Shown here in pieces: positions 54,832-63,200 of a DNA stretch of 64,000 bases. The first letter of the stretch is position 1; each line of letters starts with the position of its first letter. This DNA is from Acetivibrio mesophilus. GTDB taxonomy: Bacteria; Bacillota; Clostridia; Acetivibrionales; Acetivibrionaceae. The translations under genes were made by a program, and so were the position numbers. The stretch covers positions 1 to 64,000 of the forward strand of contig NZ_RLII01000019.1 of assembly GCF_004102745.1 (NCBI RefSeq). Direction: 5' to 3'. The notes beneath the pieces are model-generated. The model saw only the letters and a program-made list of their open reading frames with translations. It had not been told where the DNA came from and searched no databases.

Positions 54832-55587
54832 ATGAAGGGGGCGAGGAATATCTCGGTTGAAAAGAGCAATATGGAACCAATAATAAGCATTACAAATCTG
54901 AGTAAAATTTACAGAGTTGGCTCAGAAAAGGTAGTCGCTCTTCAAGATGTTAATATGAACATTAATAAGGGTGAGTTTTGTTGCTTTTTGGGCACTTCCG
55001 GATCAGGAAAATCGACACTTTTGAATGTGCTTGCCGGGCTCGAAAAGCCAACTAGAGGAAATATAAGGATTAAGAATGTAAGTATCGAAAAGCTTAATGA
55101 AAAAAAGCTTGCAGCATTTCGTCAGGATAATGTGGGGTTTATATTTCAAGCATATAATCTTGTCAATTATTTAAATGCAGTTGAAAACGTCAGCCTTCCT
55201 CTTATGTTCAAAGGTGTATCAAAAAAGGAAAGAACAAAAAGAGCCGTCGATTTATTGAAAGCAGTAGGGCTTTCCAAGCATCTGAGGCACAAGCCTACCC
55301 AGATGAGCGGAGGGCAACAGCAGAGAGTTGGTATAGCAAGAGCCTTTATTACAAATCCCGAAATCATATTTGCTGATGAGCCTACAGGTAATCTCGATTC
55401 AAAGACATCCTTGGAAGTTCTGGATCTTATGGCGGGTCTTGCGAAGAAAAACAGGCAAACTTTGATTATGGTTACCCATGACCTTAATATTGCCAAAAGG
55501 GCTGATAGAATAGTTTACATTCTTGATGGAAGAATTGAAAAAATTGAAGAAAAACAATATACGGGGGTTTCATATGAACAGAATTAA
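54832..55587 (+). CDS. ABC transporter ATPase, MacB/LolD type
   Basis: 251 aa cytosolic ATPase. Walker A GTSGSGKSTLLNVLAGLE, signature MSGGQQQRVGIARAF, Walker B IIFADEPTGNLDS and the switch His in MVTHDLNIAKRAD. The order and length match the MacB/LolD branch that powers mechanotransmission by FtsX-type permeases. Start is uncertain: ATG 54832 has no ribosome site, and ATG 54871 begins the conserved domain with only a weak AAAGAG. It overlaps the next gene by 14 bases, forming one operon with the Ig-like protein and the permease. Confidence 0.92.
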   Translation: MKGARNISVEKSNMEPIISITNLSKIYRVGSEKVVALQDVNMNINKGEFCCFLGTSGSGKSTLLNVLAGLEKPTRGNIRIKNVSIEKLNEKKLAAFRQDNVGFIFQAYNLVNYLNAVENVSLPLMFKGVSKKERTKRAVDLLKAVGLSKHLRHKPTQMSGGQQQRVGIARAFITNPEIIFADEPTGNLDSKTSLEVLDLMAGLAKKNRQTLIMVTHDLNIAKRADRIVYILDGRIEKIEEKQYTGVSYEQN

Positions 55588-58006
55588 GATTATAAACATC
55601 TTGGCACTTTTTGTGCTTCTAATTAATCTGGTAGGTGTTAATATCGCATCTGCCGGCGCAAATGATATTATTATTATGGGGTCAAGTCAATCAAAAAATA
55701 GTGTTTCAAACGGCGATGCGTTTGAACTTGATGTTTACTATAAAAACGCTTCAGGTGAGACACTGGAAAATGTGTATGTTTCTGTAGATAAGAGCTCTGC
55801 TTTCTATATTGATTATAGCTATCCTCAAGCCAACGAGCTGGGAACTTTGAGCAGTGGCCAAGAGGGAACTACAAAATTTAAGCTAGTCTATAAAGGAACA
55901 GGGAACGAACTTACTTTGACATTTGATTATGAAAAGGGAGGCAGTCCGGATCAATTTTCTCAGACGCTGTATCTTAGTGTTAAGAAAGAAAAAGAACCAA
56001 CATCCGGCGGTTCACAAACCAACACATCCGAATATAAGCCGAGCTTTAGAATTGTGGGGAAGATAAATAGCAAGCAGGAAGGAAAGAATCTTTCAGTTGA
56101 ATTTCCTATTAAAAATATATCCAATTTTAGCGCTAAAGATATTCAAATAACAATGGCGGCAGACTCGGCCGATTCACCCTTTACAGCATCAACGGGGCAT
56201 CTTTCAATAGCTATTGATGAGATTAAGCCCGATACAGAAAAAAAGATTAACCTTGATTTGGTTGTCAAACCGAATACTAAAAGCGGTACATATCCATTAA
56301 AGCTAGAGTTGAGATACGGCAATTCATATGGTGATATATTCTCCTCATCGGAAGTCATATATGTTGATATTGAAAACAACGATAAAAGCCCAAGTCTTAT
56401 TTTAAAGGGTATAGAAATGCTTCCAAAGAGGCCGGCACCAGGAGATAAATTCAGTGCATCCATTGAACTTGAAAATCTCGGGACTCTTGATGCAAAAGAT
56501 GTAAAAGTAACTTTGAAAGGATTCAGTAATGACGGAATTTATTCTGAGCTGACAGGTGTCAGTTATCTGAAAACCCTTCAGGGAGGCAAAACTGGCAAGC
56601 TGAATTTTAACCTTATCGTATCCGACAAGATAAATGTCCGCAGCTTTCCGATTGATATAGCTGTTGACTATAAAGATGAGTTTGGCAATTCATATAACGA
56701 AAGCTTCACATATTATGTGCCCATACAAGAAAAAAGCGAAGGGAAAGTTTCGTTAAAAATTGATAATATAAGTGCTCCATCAGGAGTTGTTGCACCGGAT
56801 AAGGATTTTAAGGTTGCCTTTGATGTTGTAAATAACGGCACAAAAGAGCTTTCTAACGCAAAGGTGTGGATAACCGTTGAAAATGGACTCATCTGCAAAT
56901 CTCAAAGTATTGTTATGGTTGATTCCTTAAAGGCGGGAGAGAAGAAAAGCTTCGATTTTGTCTTTGCTGCATTAACCGATGCGACTACGAAAAACTATCC
57001 TATTGCGATAAACGTGGAATACGATGATGAAGGAGCTTTAGGAGAAGCAAAAGGAAAGCAGACCATTACACAGTACGTAGGAGTGTATGTTGAAAATACC
57101 AAAGAAGAAGAGAAAGAAACTACTTCCACACCAAGAATTATAATTGACCGGTATAGCATATCCTCAGGAAACGCAGTAGCTGGAAAGAGCTTTGAAATTG
57201 AGCTTAGCATATTAAATACCCATAGGAACATAGATGTGGGAAATGTTGGGATTTCCTTCCTGGCAGATGAAGGGGTATTCCTGCCGGCAGCAGAAAGCGG
57301 TAGCACTATTTTCGTTGATGAAATAAAGGCAGGAGCTAGAGTAGTTAAAAAGTTGACCTTTGTTACCAAATACGATGCTGCGCCAAAAAGTTATTTGTTA
57401 AATATAAATTTCGAGTACGAAGACGATAAGAAAAAGGCATATACCTTGAAAGAAAGCATCAGTATACCTGTTATGCAGGAGCAGAGGCTTGAAATAAGTG
57501 AAATTCAGACCGGAATGGAGGCATTTATCGGACAGACGGTTCCTGTAACTTTGAATTTCTATAATATGGGTAAGTCTACCCTCAGCAATCTCATGGTTAA
57601 GTGTAAGGGAGACTTTGACATACAGCCCGGTTCAGATTATTTTGTAGGCAATTTTGAGCCCGGAAGAAGCGATTATTATGAAGCGTATATTATCCCTAAT
57701 AAGGAAGGACAAATAAAGGGAAGTGTTGTTTTCACCTTTGAAGACAATAAGGGCGAGGTCAATGAGATCGAGAAGGAGTTTGAGATTTTTGTTCAGGGAG
57801 GACCGGGTATGGTGATAGAAGACCCCATGATGATCGACCCTAACATGATGGGCGGAATGATGGATAATAGTCAAGGCGGCTTCCCGACACGTATAATATT
57901 TATTATTGGGGCTATTTCACTGGTGGCAATAATAGGTGTTGTTGTTCTCATAGTAGTTCTTAGAAAGAGAAAGAAAGCGAGAGCTGATTTGTATGAAAAT
58001 TTCTGA
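55574..58006 (+). CDS. Large extracytoplasmic Ig-like (CARDB/NEW3) protein of an ABC system
   Basis: 810 aa. Signal peptide or N-anchor (1-28), then about five to six tandem beta-sandwich repeats of roughly 120 residues in the CARDB/NEW3 style. Repeat starts are visible as PSFRIVGKINSKQ, PSLILKGIEMLP, VSLKIDNISAPSG, PRIIIDRYSISSGN and QRLEISEIQTGMEAF. A C-terminal membrane span (about 770-795) ends in a basic tail RKRKKARADLYENF. It overlaps the ATPase gene by 14 bases and the permease gene by 14 bases, so all three are translationally linked. A membrane-fusion or adaptor role outside the cell is likely; substrate unknown. ACGGGGG precedes the ATG. Confidence 0.85.
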   Translation: MNRIKIINILALFVLLINLVGVNIASAGANDIIIMGSSQSKNSVSNGDAFELDVYYKNASGETLENVYVSVDKSSAFYIDYSYPQANELGTLSSGQEGTTKFKLVYKGTGNELTLTFDYEKGGSPDQFSQTLYLSVKKEKEPTSGGSQTNTSEYKPSFRIVGKINSKQEGKNLSVEFPIKNISNFSAKDIQITMAADSADSPFTASTGHLSIAIDEIKPDTEKKINLDLVVKPNTKSGTYPLKLELRYGNSYGDIFSSSEVIYVDIENNDKSPSLILKGIEMLPKRPAPGDKFSASIELENLGTLDAKDVKVTLKGFSNDGIYSELTGVSYLKTLQGGKTGKLNFNLIVSDKINVRSFPIDIAVDYKDEFGNSYNESFTYYVPIQEKSEGKVSLKIDNISAPSGVVAPDKDFKVAFDVVNNGTKELSNAKVWITVENGLICKSQSIVMVDSLKAGEKKSFDFVFAALTDATTKNYPIAINVEYDDEGALGEAKGKQTITQYVGVYVENTKEEEKETTSTPRIIIDRYSISSGNAVAGKSFEIELSILNTHRNIDVGNVGISFLADEGVFLPAAESGSTIFVDEIKAGARVVKKLTFVTKYDAAPKSYLLNINFEYEDDKKKAYTLKESISIPVMQEQRLEISEIQTGMEAFIGQTVPVTLNFYNMGKSTLSNLMVKCKGDFDIQPGSDYFVGNFEPGRSDYYEAYIIPNKEGQIKGSVVFTFEDNKGEVNEIEKEFEIFVQGGPGMVIEDPMMIDPNMMGGMMDNSQGGFPTRIIFIIGAISLVAIIGVVVLIVVLRKRKKARADLYENF

Positions 58007-59378
58007 CGTATTAGGAATGTCGCTTAAGAATCTGCTGAGAAGAAAGACCAGAACCCTGTTGACACTCATCGGTGTATTGATAGGAACTACATCCATTGCC
58101 GTAATGATGTCGATAGGAGTGGGGATGGACAGAACCTTTGAAAATCAGCTCAGCAGGATGGGAAGCTTACATACCATAACAGTCAATAGTTATTATTTCC
58201 CGGAGAATGGCGGGTTTGCGGAGCAAAAGAACCTTGACGATAAAGTAATCAAGGAGTTTGAGCAGATTGAAGGGGTCGAAGCCGTTATGCCGCAATTGAG
58301 GGCATTTCTTAAGTTTGCATCGGGAAGGTACGTAGCCCATGTAGACCTTATTGGAATCGATTCATCCAAAATGGAGGCTTTTGACTTTGAAATATCCGAG
58401 GGAAGGCTGCTAAATGGAGATGACAAAGGAGCAATTGTCTTTGGAAGCCAGGTTCCTTACTTCTTTTATAATCCTAGGGCTGTGGGAAATAGTGGAATGA
58501 TTATGTTTGGAGATAATGGAGAACCGCCACCTGTAAATGTGCTGGAGGATAAACTTATTATGACCTTCGATATGTCCTATGGCGAAAGCTATGCAAATCA
58601 GCCGGGCAATGTCAGAAGAAAGACATATAAGGCGCAGGGAGTAGGAATACTTAAAGAAAGCGGGGAATATAGCTATTCGGCCTTTATCAATATAGATTAC
58701 CTGAAAAAGCTTATGCAGGATAACGAGAGAGAGGAAAAAAGAATAGCTGCATCTCAAGGAGGAAGTGAAGGCAGTATTGTCTATTATAACACGTCTTATA
58801 GCAGGGGAGGGTCATCTTCACGGAATACGTCCTATGAGACAGTATTGGTAAAGGTTACCGATGTAAATAAGGTTGAAGAGGTACAAAATAAGATAAAGGA
58901 AATGGGATTTGGCGCATACAGTCTTGCCGATGCAAGAAATGAAATGAAAAAGACGTTGGCTGTAGTTCAGGCTATTTTAGGGGCTATAGGTGCAATTTCT
59001 CTGCTTGTTGCTTCGTTAGGTATAACCAACACAATGTATATGTCCATATATGAAAGAACCAGGGAAATCGGAATATTTAAGGTTTTGGGCTGCTATCTTA
59101 AAGATATTAGAGGAATGTTTCTAATCGAGGCGGCTCTAATAGGCTTTTTTGGAGGGGCTATTGGAATAGGAGTCAGCTATACGATTTCCGCTATTATTAA
59201 TACTATTGCCGTACGGGTTATGATGGATATGGGAGAGGGTGCGTCAATATCGGTGATACCTTTATGGTTGGCATTAGCAGCAGTAGCAGTAGCAGTGCTT
59301 GTGGGTCTTATTGCAGGATATTTCCCATCCAAAAGGGCTATGAAGCTTAGTGCATTAGAGGCGATAAAGAATGAATAA
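57993..59378 (+). CDS. FtsX/MacB-like ABC permease
   Basis: 461 aa. One N-terminal membrane span (TLLTLIGVLIGTTSIAVMMS), a periplasm-equivalent MacB-core domain of about 250 residues (about 50-305; includes Gly/Ser-rich YNTSYSRGGSSSRN), then three C-terminal spans (from about 330) with the FtsX signature IYERTREIGIFKVLGCYL. It pairs with the upstream ATPase; such systems move or pull substrates from the outer leaflet rather than importing. A strong terminator follows. Confidence 0.93.
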   Translation: MKISDVLGMSLKNLLRRKTRTLLTLIGVLIGTTSIAVMMSIGVGMDRTFENQLSRMGSLHTITVNSYYFPENGGFAEQKNLDDKVIKEFEQIEGVEAVMPQLRAFLKFASGRYVAHVDLIGIDSSKMEAFDFEISEGRLLNGDDKGAIVFGSQVPYFFYNPRAVGNSGMIMFGDNGEPPPVNVLEDKLIMTFDMSYGESYANQPGNVRRKTYKAQGVGILKESGEYSYSAFINIDYLKKLMQDNEREEKRIAASQGGSEGSIVYYNTSYSRGGSSSRNTSYETVLVKVTDVNKVEEVQNKIKEMGFGAYSLADARNEMKKTLAVVQAILGAIGAISLLVASLGITNTMYMSIYERTREIGIFKVLGCYLKDIRGMFLIEAALIGFFGGAIGIGVSYTISAIINTIAVRVMMDMGEGASISVIPLWLALAAVAVAVLVGLIAGYFPSKRAMKLSALEAIKNE

Positions 59379-59408
59379 GGCACTTTTGCCAACTATTTAA
59401 AAAGCATT

Positions 59409-59446
59409 AAGGTGAGAGCAAAGCGAACTATGCTCTCACCTTTTAC
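59409..59446 (+). terminator. Terminator of the ABC operon
   Basis: AAGGTGAGAGCA (59409-59420) pairs exactly with TGCTCTCACCTT (59431-59442), then TT. Confidence 0.85.
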
Positions 59447-59512
59447 GTGTGGATTAACCGAATAGTCTTATGTTTGTTTTGCAATTCTTCTCAATCGACA
59501 TTTTATAAGAAA

Positions 59513-59558
59513 GATAAAAAAAGAAGTGCTGTTTAAGTCAAAAGACAGCACTTCCTTT
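59513..59558. terminator. Terminator for tRNA-Val (bidirectional)
   Basis: AAGTGCTGT pairs with ACAGCACTT. On the minus strand the stem is followed by TTCTTTTTTT, and on the plus strand by CCTTTTT. Confidence 0.8.
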
Positions 59559-59562
59559 TTAT

Positions 59563-59639
59563 TGGTGGGCGATAATGGACTCGAACCATCGACCCCCACG
59601 ATGTCAACGTGGTACTCTAACCAGCTGAGCTAATCGCCC
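59563..59639 (-). tRNA. tRNA-Val (anticodon GAC)
   Basis: 77-base cloverleaf on the minus strand, with the 3' CCA encoded. Acceptor stem GGGCGAT/ATCGCCC, D-arm GCTCAGCTGGTTAGAGT, anticodon stem CCACG/CGTGG around loop TTGACAT (anticodon GAC at 34-36), T-arm GATGG/CCATT around TTCGAGT. It decodes GUC and GUU. It has its own promoter and terminator. Confidence 0.95.
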
Positions 59640-59654
59640 AAATACACAACAATA

Positions 59655-59683
59655 ATTTTACAGCCTAAGAGTTGTTGTGTCAA
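59655..59683 (-). promoter_or_regulatory. Promoter of the tRNA-Val gene
   Basis: Read on the minus strand: TTGACA (59683-59678), 17 bases, TAAAAT (59660-59655). The tRNA 5' end is about 16 bases after the -10 box. Confidence 0.85.
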
Positions 59684-59700
59684 GAGAAATTAATAAAATA

Positions 59701-59849
59701 GTGGAGGGTATAAATACCAATTATATAAATCCCGTAATATACCGATATGTATATTGCAGATAGAAACACAAATATATCTTGTCTATATGGAAAATCCGTC
59801 CTTGTAGAAGGCTCTTAACGCAAAAATTCTTCGTTAAGAGCCTTTTTTT
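59701..59849 (+). ncRNA. Possible small transcript ending in a strong terminator
   Basis: AAGGCTCTTAACG (59808-59820) pairs exactly with CGTTAAGAGCCTT (59832-59844), followed by T7: a textbook plus-strand terminator with no gene before it. A modest plus-strand promoter, TTGTTG (59672) with TAAAAT (59694-59699) after 16 bases, overlaps the tRNA promoter on the other strand. The transcript would be about 145 bases. It holds a 23-codon frame (ATG 59747, stop in the terminator stem) without a ribosome site, so RNA function is more likely. Confidence 0.4.
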
Positions 59850-60011
59850 ATGTTGTTGCAGCAGATAAAAGCGTTATAAAATTTATTGCAAACCAATTTG
59901 ATTAATAATGTAATGTTGATATTTATTTTTTATTATAGGATAAGTTTACAATAAAGGTAGATAAAATATTGACTGTATACATAAAAACTTGAAAAAAATA
60001 TAAATTTGGTA

Positions 60012-60040
60012 TTGAATTTTTTGACACGATAGTATAAAAT
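60012..60040 (+). promoter_or_regulatory. Sigma-A promoter for the subtilase gene
   Basis: TTGAAT (60012-60017), 17 bases, TAAAAT (60035-60040). The leader is about 220 bases. The rest of 59850-60267 shows no gene. Confidence 0.6.
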
Positions 60041-60267
60041 TTAACATGATTATTTTCCAATTAGTAATCTAAGGATTTAAAGATAGTTGTCTGTTAATTT
60101 TTTTGCTTACTCAATTTAGTATATGGATTTAGATATATTAGTGCTTTAATGTATGAAAACAATGAGGTATAGGGATTTATACTGCCAAAGTATCAATCTT
60201 ATGTACCTATTTATATACATAATAACTCATTTTTTCTAATTTACAACTATTATAGGAGGGGTAAAGT

Positions 60268-63200
60268 GTGAGACTAGCAGGAAAAAGAATCACGTCAATT
60301 GCAATTCTAATAGCAATAATTATCCAGAGCATTTCAGTAACAGGTATAGCATACGACAACTCTATACCCGGGACAAAGGGACTTTATAATAGTTCCGCAA
60401 ATGAATTAGTCGATAACAAAAAAAATGATAATTCAGCAGAGAATATACAGGCCGTTGGACCTGTTAAGATATCCCAGACGGTTTCGAGTGAAGTATATGC
60501 AGAAGATATCGAGATTTCAGATATAGAAGAAAACTCGAGTGTTTCTGCTGCAGAGAAGAACCAAAAAAAGAATGAAGTGTTGGTTCCTTCTGATGCCAAT
60601 GAAAGGGATGAAGAGAATGTAATTAATAAAGGTATTAATGTAAACTTAAAGAACAGAAAAAAAGACATTATTGTAGTATATAAGGATATAAACAAAGCTA
60701 ATGAGACAAAAGAAAAGTTCAAATCAAAAGATAATGTTCGTGATGTAAAATCAAAATATAAAAGCAAACGGTTCAAAATGGAGGTTCTCGAAGTTTCCGA
60801 CCAGAAAGATATAGAAAAAATAATGGAAGAAATAAAGAGTGATCCTAATGTAAAATATGTACAACCCGACTATGAACTTAAGACATTTGCTATTCCGCAA
60901 GATGAGCACTTTGATAAACAGTGGGGGCTTTCAAATAATGGTCAGACAGTGAATGGCCAAGAGGGATTAACAGGAATTGATATTAATGTTATGGATGCAT
61001 GGAATATAACAACTGGTGACGAGGAAGTCACTGTAGCAGTTATAGATACAGGTGTAGATATCAGTCATCCGGACCTTGTGGGTAATGTATTTTCAAATAC
61101 AGATGAAATACTCAATGGAATTGATGACGATGGAAATGGTCTAATTGATGATGTAAACGGATGGGATTTTGTAAACAATGATAACAGTGTTAACGACTCT
61201 TCAACACAGGATGTACATGGTACAGCTGTTTCGGGTATTATTGCTGCAGAGATGAATGGTATTGGAGTGATTGGTGCAGCACCGAGGGTCAGGATACTGC
61301 CTGTAAAATTTATTGAAGGAAGCAGCGGATATACCTCGGATGCTATAAAAGCTATTGAATATGCCGTAGGAATGGGTGCAAGCATAATAAACTGTAGTTG
61401 GGGTGGAAGCGAATATAACCCAGCTCTTAAGGATGTTATTTCACAAAGTAACGCATTATTTGTGTGCGCAGCTGGCAATACATCTACTAATACAGTTCAA
61501 AATCCTGTATACCCTGCTAGCTTTGATCTTGACAATATTATTTCTGTAGCAGCTATAGGAAGCGATGGGAACCTTGCAGCATTTTCGAATTACGGTAAAA
61601 ATGTTGATATAGCTGCTCCCGGTACAAATATATTAAGCACTGTTACTTTAGAAAGATATGATTATTTGAGTGGAACTTCAATGGCTGCTCCATTTGTATC
61701 AGCTACAGCAGCTCTTATAAAGAGCAACGATACAGCTTTAACTGCGGCTGAAATAAAGGAAAGGATACTTAATAACGTAACACAATCGGACAAGCTTTCA
61801 GGTAAAGTAAAAACATCGGGAAGACTTAACGCATACGCTGCTCTTCTCAATGAAACACCAGCAGACGAAGAACCTGAACCGGAAGAAGAGAATGGGCAGA
61901 TTAATCTTAGGGAACCTAGGTTTATTTATGATACTTCGGCAGAGGGAAACAATAAAGTTCCTAAGCCAATTGTAAGAGAAGGAAGATTTTTTGACGACTC
62001 CGGGGACAATCCGGAAAATACAAATGTAATATTATCTGGAAGTCATGAAAAAATAGAAAAAATAACAAAAAAATATCCAACTGTAACTTGGGCAACATAC
62101 AATGGACAAACTCCTGCTTCGCAGCTTTCTTTGCAAGATGTATCAATCTTAAGTTATGTTTTTGACAATAACAATAACCACACTATCGATACCGCGCAGG
62201 CAATAAGTGAGTGTACGGTTTTTGGTTCAATGGAAGAAAGGCTTCAGCAGGACTATTATGCAATTAATTTTGAGTCTGGAAAAGCATACACTATTAGACT
62301 CACTGGAATGGATGACTTGGACGATTATGATTTGCTTCTATTAAATAGTGCGGGAGAAGTTATAAAATACTCCTATTCAGCAAGGGGTGATGATATTATT
62401 ACGCACACAGCTGGATATACAGGAGCTCACTATATATTTGTTGAGGCGTACCGTGTTGACAGTGCGGCAGAACATCACAACTATCAACTGCTGGTATACT
62501 CAGACAACAATAAACCGGATGTTTATGAGCCAAACGACAGCTTTGAAACAGCACAACCTATAACAGATGGTATACCGGTTTATGCAACACTGAATGTTAA
62601 TACCGATGAGGATTGGTTTGTTATTGATATCAGTGAAACAGGAAAATTGAGTGTGACATTAAAGAATATTCCTGTTAGCTGTGATTATGACATAGAATTA
62701 TATAATGCTGATTTTACAAGAGTATATTCTTCACATGCGTCGGGAAGCAATGATGAGAAGGTAGACAGAATTATAGATGCGCCCGGAAGATATTATATTA
62801 GGGTATATTCTTTCAGTGGAGCAAATTCTATAGAGAACTATGAGCTTAAAGTTTATGTAACTGAACCGGACAGCTATGAAGTCAATGACAATATTTATGA
62901 TGTTCGATATTATGGCAGGCCATCAATTGATATGGGAAGCACTATATACGCAACTATAGATAATATTGATGACTGTGACATTTACCGTTTTAATATTAAT
63001 AAAGATATGAACGTTGGAATAAGACTTCAGAATATTCCGGAAGGTAATGATTATAACCTTGTTGTGTATTCGTATTCGATGTATCAAGGATTCTTTGAAG
63101 TTGCACGTTCTATGAATGTAGGCAGCTTGGATGAAACATTAATAACTCAGCTAAATACAGGATTTTATTATGTAATGGTTTATTCGGCTGAAGGCTTTTC

